This document shows positions 1 through 11,053 of a stretch of 64,000 nt of DNA, one piece after another. This stretch comes from Saxidomus purpurata (lineage: Eukaryota > Mollusca > Bivalvia > Venerida > Veneridae), in assembly GCA_022818135.1 (NCBI GenBank), contig JAFMSR010000001.1, forward strand, positions 37,292,672 through 37,356,671, written 5' to 3'. Position numbers and translations under genes: made by a program. Within the stretch, counting starts at the first letter, position 1. The number at the start of each line of letters is the position of its first letter. The notes beneath the pieces are model-generated. The model did not search any database and was not told where the DNA came from. It worked only from the letters and a program-made list of their open reading frames with translations.

Positions 1-157
1 TAACAGAATTGAAATAGGACAATATTGAAAACAGCTAATGATTAAAACTCAAGCAAGAACATTAAATACAAAAGAAGGATGCCTTTATCGACACGACTTC
101 TGAAGAATGCGAAATGTTGAAACCTTACACGAACTGATTTGTTTCTGGCTCACGATC
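1..157. other. Non-coding flank, no feature seen
   Basis: AT-rich sequence leading into the first copy of the short mobile element. I see no open frame, repeat or RNA here. Confidence 0.5.
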
Positions 158-337
158 ATGTGTTTGTAGACTGGCATTCAGTCCTTACATTTACTATTTC
201 TTGCTCAAAAAACTCCCTTTGCTGCCAAAAATGTAAGAGATGATCGAGCCCTGTTAGAATAAAAGACTGAAAGTATTTTGCTAGGAGTTTAATCAAATAG
301 ATTATCATCTAGCTTGGTGGCGAGGCTAATATGTTGG
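158..337 (+). mobile_element. Short mobile element family 1, copy a, with 9-bp target duplication
   Basis: The element body is 167-328 (162 bp). It starts TAGACTGGCATTCAGTCC and ends TAGCTTGGTGGCGAGGCTA. Closely matching copies lie at 59711-59870 and, inverted, at 32825-32969. The flanks ATGTGTTTG (158-166) and ATATGTTGG (329-337) agree at 7 of 9 positions, consistent with an aged 9-bp target duplication. Each end can fold on itself (GACTG/CAGTC at the start, TAGCYT/AGGCTA at the end), and the two ends are imperfect inverted repeats of each other. It is too short to code for a transposase. A 9-bp duplication would fit a Mutator-like or Merlin-like non-autonomous DNA transposon, but the superfamily is not established. 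Confidence 0.75.
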
Positions 338-3230
338 GTCTGTTCTTTATTTTTATAAATATTTGAGATGGTTTTAACTTTAGTCTTCCTTTCGGCGTAT
401 CTCGTCGCATGCCTGCGAAACAAATGTCACATGTAATAGAAATTAAAACAGAGCTACTATCAATGGCACAAGTGCAAAATGCAGAATATACAAACCAAGT
501 TTTATTCTAAAACTTGTTTTTCATTCTCTTTCTCCAGTGGTTCTGGTTTCAAACCGTGTCGTTTACTTTTTTGTTGCTCTTACGAAGCATGGAAACATCT
601 CTCTGTGGTTGATCTAAGTATGTCTGAAGTTAAATCGGCTGCACTTGTTGCTAACATGTTGTAGTTAATGAAGCGAGTATTCTGGTCGAGAGTTAAGTAT
701 GTCAGTACGTGCAGAGATTAAAAAGTCGTTATCAAATGAAAACGTAAACAAAAGAACCGAAAGGTGACTTTTGCATCACTGCTTCAAGTGTTATAAAATT
801 GCATTACATTAGCTAAGGCACGATTTGGTGACTGAAGTAAATAGAAACAGTAAGTTTATTACTTCTATACGGAGGTCGTTTAGCTAAAGACATCCGTATT
901 CTATAGTGTGGTTTTATGGTAGTTCATCAACGCTTTTGTGTTTTTCCATGTTCCAAGCTTTTGGCAGGAATGTTTTGGTGGTACAAATTTTCTACCGTTC
1001 CGAAAAGATTCAAATCATGGTACGAAATGTTACTTATCGTCTGCAAATGTGTCCATGCTGCATTATTTGTCCCAATTTTAGAGAATATTCACAGAGATGA
1101 TACTAATGAGTTTCTATTTTAAGTATATTCTATATTAGATCGGGATTATGACTATTTCTCTCTGAATAGATATTTCTGTTTTAATTTCTTTAAAGCGAAG
1201 AAAAACAAATATTATAAACTGGATATCAAGTGAGTGGGCGTTGTAGCGATTGGTGTTCTTGATTATTCGTCAATATTATGCTGAATGGTAAAACTTTGTT
1301 AGAAGAAATTAAGCGATTGTATGTGAAAATCCTGGAGGACTAAACGTTCTAAATCTAAAAGTGTACGTGTTAAAACATCGTGTTGTTAGATTTTGAGTCT
1401 AGTTAATGCAGGAAAATAGTATGTTATTACCATAAATATAACATTTGTATGCGCCTGTTTTAAAGATAACAGTGGAAAGCTATTTTCAGTAAATTGTCTT
1501 TTTATCGAAACCACCTGATTTACGACGACAGTACAATGTGTTTCCCGTGATGTTCGCATATACTGGAAAATAGCTTCCAGAAGTCACAGAAAGATTGTTT
1601 AATTATTGTTGATAGCCAATATACTTTTTTCTAATTACTTTTCCATGTAGCAATATATCTGTGGAAATATCAAGAAGTTAGTCAGAACCGGATGGTTAGA
1701 CTTTAAAATCTATAAGCAAATATTTAGCGTGAAGTTTGCATTTCTGTCTTGGCATTCAGGTTAAGTGTCTGTTATTACCGGTATTAAGAAAAAGAAGCAA
1801 TGTCTGACAGATCCACCTATTAGCAATTGTACAATTAGCGAAACTATGATGAAAATTGTAGGGTCAATTAATTCAGGTAAATTCTAATAATCGCTCTACA
1901 CTTTTTCAATTGCAATACACGACTGTAGCAATCTCAGATGCTTAAAATACCATCCACAAAAAGTACAAACAAAATAAGTTAGGTTATTGAGCTAAAGACC
2001 ACACTTTGATATACACAACACCAGTTGTTATTACATGTACCAGGTCTACAATTCACTGACTAGTTGTTTTAGTTATGCTTGAAGAATACAAAATGTAGCT
2101 ACAGGGGGTCGTGAAAGATATTGCACTTTTCATTATCTGTCACGACCAGACTGGATTATATTGATGTTGTTTGTGCATGCATTGCTTCAAGGGATCTCAC
2201 TTATTGAAATCATTTAAGAAATTTCAAGCATGTGTGCTGACTAGAAGTACACGATGTGACGAATGTAAAGAGCATCCGTGTTTTTATCTTCATTTCAACT
2301 AAGCTTAATATTGCGAAAAGGTTGTACTTGAAACATTTATAAGAATCCTTAAAAGTAGACTAATGGAAGCATAGTCTGTTAAATATGCAAGTCTTTAGCA
2401 TGTTGTCGTAAGGCGAGAAAATGCTCAATTTACAAAGTTATATTTTCTTAGTCAAGATCCAGTTATAGTTAATATTGTACCCGACGTTTGTCAACATCGC
2501 TAAATCTACCATATACTTACTCATAAATGAACAAAATTTAATAACTGACATATGGTCGAGTGATTCAAGAAAGCATTCCAAACACATGTTTATATATGTC
2601 CGATTCTTTTCTTGCATGCGCTTAGCATCTGGTGATTTTATGTATCATAACTCATCACAGAATGGTCTTATGTCCGTGCCGAAGGTCATACGATGTTTAT
2701 TGCAGTTCTTGTCTTTATTTATTCTGGTATAAATAAACAGCATATGGTATTCTAAAACAATAAAATAATGTTTGTTGGTAGTTATTATTAAAGGTTATCT
2801 TCAGGTACAATGTCTAGAAGAGGAAAGTCGGGGAAATAATGTATAACTTTACAAAAGAAAGGAACCGGTGAAAAAATAAGACGAAGACGATCTAAAAAGT
2901 GCATTTTTTAAAATATATTCTTAATGGTGCATATACACAGGCTTATAATGTAAGAGTAGTAATGTATATATATGTATCTGTACTGTTTTATATAAAACTG
3001 TGATTGGTAAAGCAAACGTTGACATTAAAATCGATGATACCAAGTGTGTTTGCTATAGAAACAAACACCTTAGTATGAAAACCTATATTATTTTGGTGCC
3101 AAGCTATCATTTGAAAAACATTTGTGCCGTTCCCAAAAAAACAAAAATAATATCAAACAGGGAATGCCACGTACCAAAAACGCAGCCTCCCCAAAAATGA
3201 GCCCCACAGCACCCAGAAGTGCACACCACC

Positions 3231-3231
<1 letters not shown>
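338..3231. other. Non-coding stretch, nothing recognised
   Basis: AT-rich sequence with only short, unremarkable open frames (479-664, 906-1122, 2475-2732). None has a domain, coding-like composition or a convincing splice context. It could be intergenic or intronic. Confidence 0.5.

Positions 3232-3271
<40 letters not shown>
3232..3271. repeat. (AC)n microsatellite, about 20 units
   Basis: An uninterrupted AC dinucleotide run of about 40 bp. It alone creates the Thr-His or Cys-Val runs seen in open frames on both strands, which should not be taken as genes. Confidence 0.97.
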
Positions 3272-4186
3272 GTCCGTTTTACTTTTGTTTCTTGGTAATG
3301 TAAATATAACATATCTAATACCGTCTAGGCAATCCTATAATTTTGTGAAACCTTTTAAATTGTCTGCCAGTATTATGGTCATAAACTGTACTCAAACTTT
3401 TATTTCTAAAAGCCCTTTTAGACTGAATGAACAATTATTATAATTGCGTTTCAAGTGTGTTCAGTTACCAGTATACGTCTGGGTCATATGCACTTTTCAA
3501 AATATTTATCCAAATATTAGTATCGATGTACACATCCATTCTCTGTTCATCGAAAAAAGGTAAAATCGAAAAACCATGTGATTATAGTAGTACATTAAGA
3601 AGATAGACATTGCATACTTGATTAAGTATTGTTGGACTTTCATGACAACGGTCACTTTTCTTAATTTAAAGAATATCTAAAACTGTTTCTTTCCAGTAAT
3701 TGATTATTTGTTTGAATAATCCCCTGCTTGCGATCGTGTTACGAGGACACCCTCGATTTTCGGGTTGACTTTATTGCGGGCCGCAGCAGCGGCCCGCTAT
3801 ATTTAATACGTGGTGAGTAAAAGATGCATGGAGACTTAAGCACTAGATCGAACATATGCGTCTCTCTTCATTATAAAATTGAGGTACTTCTGAGATGAAA
3901 ACTGTAGACACAGTCAATTTTTTTGGAAAAGCAAGAGTTGTCGTTTGTAATTGAGCTGTCGTTCGTTTCATAGAGGGCGCAATCTAACATACGCTGGTAA
4001 AAAAAAAGCGCTTTTCACGTTTCAGTCGCAATCTACACCTAGAAAAATGGATATATGATTGCTTTTTCCACTAACACAACCTTTGACATTATAGAAACGA
4101 AACGAGTCGACTGAATATTCTTTTATGGCCTTTTTAGACATATATGATATTGTCTTAGCTAATTTTTCCCCATTCGAAATAAATCC
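3272..4186. other. Non-coding stretch with one GC-rich hairpin
   Basis: AT-rich and without a supported gene. The only clear structure is the GC-rich palindrome at 3776-3797, listed separately. Confidence 0.5.
3776..3797. repeat. Perfect 9-bp GC-rich hairpin
   Basis: GCGGGCCGC (3776-3784) and its exact reverse complement GCGGCCCGC (3789-3797) flank an AGCA loop. All 18 stem positions are G or C inside AT-rich DNA, so it stands out sharply. It may belong to a repeat, but no second copy is in this window. It is not a bacterial-type terminator; the context is eukaryotic. Confidence 0.85.
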
Positions 4187-4275
4187 GCCTCCGTGGTGTA
4201 ATGGATAAAGCCCATAGCTCAAACACTTTTGTGTACGTGTACTTTTAGAAACCACGAGTTCGAATCCCATAAACA
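4187..4275 (+). repeat. tRNA-derived element (SINE head or tRNA pseudogene)
   Basis: A box-A-like TGGTGTAATGG (4194-4204) is followed 54 bases later by a box-B-like GTTCGAATCCC (4258-4268), the internal RNA polymerase III promoter layout of a tRNA. The 5' GCCTCCG has no 3' partner, the T stem is mismatched, and the middle is too long and cannot form an anticodon arm. This is therefore a decayed tRNA or SINE head rather than a working tRNA gene. The open frame that crosses it on the minus strand is incidental. Confidence 0.65.
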
Positions 4276-5692
4276 CCCATTTTTTTTAAAACTTTTTTTC
4301 TGCTGTTTTAATAATCATTTTTAATTTTTTAAGAATATTTTACGGCAAATAACCATAAAAATCTTCATTCATGTCAAATTAATAAGGATACTGGTAATGA
4401 AAAATTGAGACATACCAGGAACGGTCTATAGAGCATTCCTGGACATACTGTATAAATATTATTTGATAACAGTAAAGTTTCGATACTACAGGTCAGTCAG
4501 TAGATGTGGTGTCGTGTCAGGTTTTGCTTGTTCAACCAGAATTGGTTCCCTCGAGTTCTTTTGGGGCCATGCCTCAATATCAATTATCACCAATTTTCAA
4601 AATATTTACATGGGATTTTTGTTGTTGGCCCGCTGTGATACTTTGTATCACAGTTTTTCTTGTATCATATTATACCTGATTCTAACGCGCTATCGGCGTA
4701 GCATCGTTTCTGATTGGTTGCGTTGTTTAAATTTGCGACTATTAAATAACGCATATATAGTCGGACTGTAGTGTATATAATTACCAAATTAACTTTTTGA
4801 ATATTTGCTGTTGCTTCAATTGTATGATTAAAAGACATAAGAAGATCATTGTGATAAAGATTTTATGTAATGTTATGTAGTATTATGTGTAGTTATGAAG
4901 TAAGGTGAAAATGAGGTTTTTCTACCTACTTCATCATCTTTTTGTTTTCTTAAACACCAATTGCCCTTAAAGCGTGTCAATGTTTCCAAACCCATTCTTG
5001 AAAATATTCATTACAAAATGATTCACACAACTTTAATAAAATTCAATATCTTTTTAGATGCAATATGCAAAACAATCCAAAAAATGCAGCAAACCATTCA
5101 TATAACTAATCATAGAATCACTTGGTGACCTTATTACACTGAACTCCGTGTCTTCCTTTTCCATGTAGTTTGTAAAGTCTTAATGAAGAAGAAGTCGGAT
5201 ACAGAGGCAATTTTATGGACACCCATATGCCCTGAAATGTTTTGACTCTTCTCTGTTAGATGTCTGGTTTGAGTCTCTCGGGAGTGATTTTGGAGGAACG
5301 TGCATATTTGAGTCAGTCATTTACCATACAGACTGTAAATGCATTTTCACATTGGCATCCTGCTGCTCCACAGAGCATCGATTATTTAGATTTTGTGAGA
5401 TTTTATGTTTTTTCTTCATCAGGCGAATGTTATAAACGTTGACATTTTGCTACCGGTCTCATTATCTCGATTAGTTTTTGTGAGGTCCATATCCGCTGGT
5501 CGCTAGCTTTTCCTGAAAAGTTGCACGGTGTAAGACGAATGTCATTCAACGCGCACAAGCGGGAGAGCTATCAGATTGAAAATAAATAGTCGTTTTCTGT
5601 TTAGGCCCTGGTTAGATTTTCCAAGGAATACTATCAGTAAGATTTGAGCTAGTTTTATTATTATGATTTTAATTTCAATATTATTTTTGCCA
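4276..5692. other. Non-coding stretch with small hairpin and simple-sequence patches
   Basis: It holds the 4633-4653 hairpin and a loose run of TTATGT-like words around 4863-4900. The 102-residue open frame at 4463-4771 has no recognisable domain and spans the hairpin, so I do not call it a gene. Confidence 0.45.
4633..4653. repeat. Perfect 9-bp hairpin
   Basis: CTGTGATAC, loop TTT, GTATCACAG. It is a perfect inverted repeat with a 3-base loop. The stem is too short for a microRNA precursor. Confidence 0.8.
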
Positions 5693-5949
5693 AGACCACA
5701 CTTCAAAATCCGTAGACAATTTAACTGTAAAATATGCTGAAAACAAACGTAAAACTGCGCTATTGGAAAGTCGTGCAAGATAGACCAGATCAAGCTGCTG
5801 TTTGAATGTAGCAGACGATAAGACAATATTACACAAACAAAAACAAAACAGTACAGACAGTTTCAAACGATTGCAGAATACTTCATACCTTATGGGCCCA
5901 ATAACACAGTTTTTTCACGGACTTCTGTTTCAAAAAACTGCTCTGTTAT
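5693..5949 (+). repeat. Dispersed repeat family 2, copy A, left part
   Basis: This aligns in the same orientation with 33758-33998; for example GACCAGATCAA followed by CTGTTTGAATG is shared. A hand count over about 107 bases gives roughly 70% identity, so the copies are old. The minus strand of both copies reads as related peptide around Phe-Lys-Gln, Asp-Leu-Val and Phe-Glu-x-Trp. The family is not identified. The copy resumes at 6739 after an insertion. Confidence 0.7.
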
Positions 5950-6013
5950 GGTAGAGTACATCCATTCTTATAACCATTTGGAATCATTTGGATTTTATAG
6001 TTGTGCACATTTT

Positions 6014-6081
6014 CTACTGTGGCGCAGTGGTAGAGCGTCCGCTTTGAGATCAATAGGTCCTGGGTTACATACCAATAGTAG
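6014..6081 (+). repeat. tRNA-like element with intact acceptor stem
   Basis: CTACTGT (6014-6020) pairs with ATAGTAG (6075-6081) over seven positions, one being a G-T wobble. Box A (TGGCGCAGTGGTAGAGC) and a 3-bp D stem (CGC/GCG) are intact. The anticodon arm does not pair, and the T arm (GGTTACATACC) has lost the TTCGA core. It resembles an alanine- or glycine-type tRNA head decayed inside a SINE. A functional tRNA is unlikely. Confidence 0.65.
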
Positions 6082-6564
6082 CCTAATTTATTTTATTTGT
6101 TTAGTAATTAAATTGAAATTCATGAAAATATATCTCATTTTGCAAGACATGAGAACTTTTCCTTAATTTCATCATGCTGTACTGGAACAAATAAAAAGTG
6201 ACATTGATTAATTTTAAAAGTCCAGTGTCTCAAAAAGCAGACTGCAAAACATTTTTTTTTCTTATTGCAGTTCATACACTACTAATAAAAATTCCATAAT
6301 CAATAGTGATGCCCCTATTCCGAATTATTTACAACACTTTTGTAATTCTATATGTGTGATATATCTCGAGAAAAAATGAGGTAAATTGTATCTCCTATTT
6401 TTTGGAATAATATATATACATACTTTCAATCTAGGGTACTTTTAAATAATGCCAGTAATTCTAGTAGGGATGGGACATCAAAAAACAATTATCTTTTTAA
6501 TTAAACAATGAAGTATCTTCAAATTTTGCACACTAGTCAATTAAAATACCTTAATGTCAATTCA

Positions 6565-6725
6565 AGGAGAGCGGCGGAGTATAGGTTAAGGTGTCTGCCG
6601 CTCATCCCGGAGGTTGCGGGTTCGTGGTTCACTTGGGTCGCAACCGTATTTCCACATATGACACCAGTACTGGTTTTTACTCGAAAGTGACACCTTTCAT
6701 CCTAATCGAACTAAATAAAATTAGT
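6565..6725 (+). repeat. tRNA-derived SINE (V-SINE-like)
   Basis: The head has GCGGCGGAGTATAGGTTAAGG followed by CTGCCGCTCATCCCGGAGG and a box-B-like GGGTTCGTGGTTC (6618-6630), like a leucine- or serine-type tRNA. After it comes a non-tRNA body (6631-6700) with CACATATGACACCAGTACTGG, which reminds me of conserved SINE bodies in molluscs; that resemblance is from memory. The tail is A/T-rich. The element sits in the insertion within repeat 2 copy A. Confidence 0.65.
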
Positions 6726-6738
6726 ATAAACTAACTAA

Positions 6739-7075
6739 TGTCTACTTACGCTGATAACGGAAAATAATCATATGCATATCACGGAAAATTGCGGATATTT
6801 ACCGAACGTGCGGAGTTCAATATACATGTATATCAGAATTTGTAGTTTGATTTTCAAATTTATGATGTAATTTTATTGAAAACCTTATTAACGAACGATT
6901 AAATTATAATTCCTCCAAAACAAATTTATCTTAAAATTATGTATATTTTACGTACATTCTCGACATAACGACATTGAAATTCAATTAATTCAACAGATGG
7001 TGTGGAGTTAATTTCCACCAAGCCATCTTTAGCCTACATGCCCTGAGAGCCAACAGCGCTTTGATTATAAACAGT
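6739..7075 (+). repeat. Dispersed repeat family 2, copy A, right part
   Basis: This aligns with 33999-34261 (shared AATCATATGCATATCACGG, TTTGTAGTTTGATTTTCAAA, TTTACGTACATTC) and then with 34700-34764 (shared CAGCGCTTTGATTA). It has no counterpart of 34262-34699, which is an insertion in copy B. A local hairpin (GTGGA/TCCAC nested in GATGG/CCATC) lies at 6996-7026. Confidence 0.75.
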
Positions 7076-10000
7076 TACATAAATAAATATCATTTAGACA
7101 AGGTTCATGCCTGAGCTTCAGCATTGTTGTGGTATTTTGCACAATGCTGAGTAACCATTTACTAAATTTTATAACAGAAACATTGACGCTTTCCAGATAA
7201 ACTGTAGTGGAAACATGTGCACCTCCGTTCATGACTAGCATGAAAGCATTTCCAGTGCAGTTGTAATAGTTTGGGAAGATTTCTACGTGTATCATATAAT
7301 TCTAAATGTAGAAGCCACCTGTTTTGTACGCACGTGCCCTGTGTTGTAAAAGCTGTTATCGTGCAATTATAAACTGTCTGAGCTCTCTGCAGGAATCTCT
7401 TCACAACATTTACTTTCTGATAAGATACGTCATTATAGATTATATAATCTTCATTTCATACGTTTTCAGGACTAAAATTGTTATTAAATGTATGTAAACA
7501 TTTAAAGGGATGAAAATGCAAATGTTCATCCTGGGGACTCATTAGTAACAGATATTGCAGACATTGTAAACATTTCGAAAGTGAATTAGTTTCGTGTTTT
7601 TGCTTAAAATATATATTCATTTCTCCAGAAACGATATTCATTAAAATTACTCGAAGGAATAAAACACATCGCTTCAGTGTGAAGGTGAGAATTTTCATCA
7701 GTTTGGTTTTCTTTTATTATATTTATATATCTTTATTATAGCCGCACATTGAACAAGGATGATAACTACAATATTGAAACTAATCTTTAATGCGTGCGTT
7801 GTCTAGCGTTATAACGGTGTTACAATTTAGTTGGGTGTACATATTCCAGGGAGGGAGGAAAGAAAGGTCAGAAGCGATGTGCGCACAACCTTCCAAATAA
7901 AATACCAGGATGATACACTTATTCAAATATATGTCTGAAGACTAATCTAGTTAAGATGGTGTCTACCTTTGTCATGGATAGTATGGAATAGTTCTTCTAT
8001 GAAAGCCAAGTTGAAAGAACTTGTGGTCCGACCCATTTGCATTTTGTTTCGTTGTGTATATATGTCATTGTATTATGTGTTTCAAATATCAAAATAATAA
8101 ATACGTTTATTGCTTAACTGTTTATTCATATGTCACCAATTGTGTGTAAATACATCGTGTTTTGGGGGGGCCAATTTATAATGTTGGTAGAACTTGTGGC
8201 CCAACCCTTTTGCAAGCTTTGTAAATTTGTTTTTTCTTATGAACATGAATATTTTGCAATAAAATATGTTTAAACTAAACATGTGTTTGTTGCAATAAGA
8301 TATGGTTAAATCTAAAATCTAAATATATGAAAGCCATGTTCCCTGTGCTCTGTCGTGTAGCTTTACGTCTAATTATATAGGTATGTTTATGACATATCAT
8401 GTCCACTTGGTTGTACTACACTTGGTTGTACTACATATGCAAATACGTTTGATCAGTTGTTTATGTGGTTAGTCCGTTACAAACGTTTGTTTGTGCGTCT
8501 TGTAGAATTGCAATGATACTTTAAAGTCAAAGCATGGCCTGGAATCAGTTTTTGCACAGACAACTTCAAAGACATACCAATGAGTATTCATTTACATGAC
8601 CGTAAACAATTTAGGCCTATAGTGTAGCTGTGAGTGACAGTTTTGTAAAATTTGAGAAGGGCATTGTATAATGAAGTGCCCTTGAACAAAGTTGTTGTGC
8701 AGGGTTCGTAATCCATTTCGAGAAATGTTCATTTTAAACTAATTAGATCAAGCCAATGAATTTTGTATGGTTAGCAGTTGATTGAAATGTTTTGGAAATT
8801 GGTTCATTAGCAGTGATTGCACTTCCTCTAATTAACATGTATTGTCAATTGAACGTAGTGATTAATTGTTTGGACATAATCAAGATTAGTCCGCCATACT
8901 CATCAGGCAGCAAGAAATTAAGGTTACTGTTTTGCAAAGGTGGAATGTGAAACAATAATTATTATCATCATTATTAACTATAAATTAGAAGTACATTTAG
9001 TTAGTTTTAATTATCTCGTTAGCTAGACGTTATTACGATCAGTACATGCATGATAGAGATGTTCGTTACTTGTACCACCTACAACAAACCTGATTGATTC
9101 CATCTTGAAAACTGTAGCAACCGACAGAGTTAATTAGCAAAAGTTAAAATATCTGATGCCTAATTTCTACAGTGTATTTTCTTTCTACAGTTTTCTTAGA
9201 AAACATATTATTTATACGTATAGACAGTAGCAGAAAAACTGTGTGTACTGAAAATGCTGTAGAGAAATGTCACCAGAGACATTCATGCCGAGAAAATAAA
9301 GAGTATGCATGCGTGTTATTCGTCTGCTTTATCATTTTCAGTCCAAAATATTAAAAAAAACATCTGACGTAAGAAATATGCCCTTCGAGGAAAGTTCCAC
9401 AAAATGTTTTGTCATTTTCTTCCCACCTTCCTAATTTGATATATGCAATGCAGAACAAAGTTTTTCCTACTTTCAAGGATGCCTTCATAATAAAAACTTT
9501 AAATGGAAAGTCTAAATAATACATTTCAGGAGAAGTTAAATTAACTTTTGTTCTCCTCTTGCTTCCTGTTTGGCGTCAAATGTGTGAAGGTGATTTTCCA
9601 TCGGCTTTCATCCCGATTTCACTAATGCACTTTATGGAGTAAGTGCATTTAAATTTTTGTACCATTCTCGACCTTAGACATACATAATGGTCTGGCGCCA
9701 TTTTGGCATTAATTATTAAGGTTTGTGCACAGCTAGACTGTAAAACCAACTGCTATATAACATCTCAAGACGTGCAAAGAGTTGTAATGGTGTCGAATAA
9801 TTATACATGAATTGTGTGCATTTAAAATGTAAAAATTATTGTTTAAATAGAGCTAAACATCAATGTCAAGCAAAGGATTAACACAAGACCATTTTCTCAT
9901 TACTCTTCCGTGTGTTTTGCCCCGAACTACTCCAACAACCTTAACATTATGTTCACTCACATAGATATGTTCTCGTAATCACATAGTAACACAATATGGC

Positions 10001-10834
10001 TTGCGGTAATGACAAAATGCTGAAACCGACTACAGATTTAAATTAAAATCTAGAGGAAATAGACAAAATGTCTCATTGACTTCATCAGCTTTTCGTCAGC
10101 AAGGCTACCGTTCTCTTAAATAAAGCATTTTCACATACCGGTACATTTGTACCAGGCATGTTTACTAGAATTTCATCATTTCCATAATATCTTAATATAT
10201 TTTGACTACTTTTTAAAAATTATTGAGTTCGTGAATATGTTAGTAATTGGTTTCTTTCAATGTACGGAAATGCGTACTATTTAGATATTAAGTAATTCAA
10301 ATTAATAGATAATTTTACATTGCTTGTAGCAACCATATATGCACAATATAATTTCCAGTTTGATACAAGAGCAAAAAAAGATAGTGCGTTACCAAAAGAA
10401 CTTGTTTACATGCAGCTAGCAGTATCATAAGTAGAAATATTCTTACACGTAAGATACTCAACTTAGACCCCATTAGATTTTTTTTCACGCAGCCTCATCC
10501 AACCAATTCTGGCTATTATTCAGCATATAAGGCGATGTTGGGGTATTGTCCAAGTATCTTCGTAAAAAGGCAATGCCTAATGAGTTCTAGACATGCTATT
10601 ATATCGATTGTCAACCAGCAAAATAGGAATTCCATATAATACGAGACAACAGTTAATTGAAACCCCTAAATAATTGAAGAACTGAACGAAATTAAAATGA
10701 AATTATGTTGCGTAACACCTAGTTATAAATTTAAGTAAAACAGTTAAAATAATGGGATTTTCTCTCTAAAATTGTCGCTTTCGGCAGACTAGGTTTCTTT
10801 GGAGAGAAATGGAAATAAATAATTAATTGGGACT
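7076..10834. other. Non-coding stretch, minor internal duplications
   Basis: No supported gene. GAACTTGTGG followed by a CCRACCC motif occurs near 8018 and again near 8188. A 15-bp perfect tandem lies at 8405-8434. The frame at 9172-9354 follows a pyrimidine-rich CTACAG but has no domain. A CCGGTATTATA-like TATA context was not found. Confidence 0.45.
8405..8434. repeat. 15-bp perfect tandem duplication
   Basis: ACTTGGTTGTACTAC occurs twice head-to-tail with no mismatch. Confidence 0.9.
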
Positions 10835-11053
10835 ATGGAGAAAATTACTTCTGTTTCTGTTTTCTTTATTTTATACGTAATATTTCCTGAAAGCACTGAT
10901 GAAACATTTAAACTGACAGACCATCCGTCTTGTAGCCGCAAATATAATATAACAAATTATGGTTCCCCAGTCATTGATTCATGGGGAAAACATTTTGTAC
11001 TGAAGTCTGGTTTTAGGACACTAAATCTTTACTGTGAACATGTTTTTGTTTAA
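10835..11053 (+). pseudogene. Short secreted-type open frame, possibly an olfactomedin-like fragment
   Basis: This 72-codon frame begins Met-Glu-Lys-Ile and has a hydrophobic run (residues 7-17) like a signal peptide, ending before a Pro-Glu-Ser-Thr segment. From Cys33 it reads CSRKYNITNYGSPVIDSWGK, followed by His-Phe. It contains an N-glycosylation site (Asn38-Ile-Thr), and its Cys, Pro and Gly spacing faintly resembles the start of olfactomedin domains. That family is about 250 residues, so this could only be a first exon or a decayed fragment. After residue 55 the similarity stops, the frame ends at residue 72, and no good splice donor is visible. The alternative is a chance open frame. 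The olfactomedin link is an impression from memory, not a search result. Confidence 0.22.

Larger units (their letters stand above)
5950..6738. mobile_element. Insertion of about 790 bp inside repeat 2 copy A
   Basis: Copy B runs directly from its GCGCTGTTAG region into GATTACGG, with none of this sequence. Copy A is interrupted between 5949 and 6739. The insert contains two tRNA-like elements (6014-6081 and 6565-6725), so it probably accumulated through SINE insertions. The exact junctions are blurred by divergence. Confidence 0.55.

Noticed and set aside
3088..3443. Open frames on both strands with Cys-Val or Thr-His runs
   Set aside because: These are readings of the AC microsatellite.
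4463..4771. 102-residue plus-strand frame
   Set aside because: No domain; it runs through a hairpin in AT-rich DNA, without coding-like composition or splice signals.
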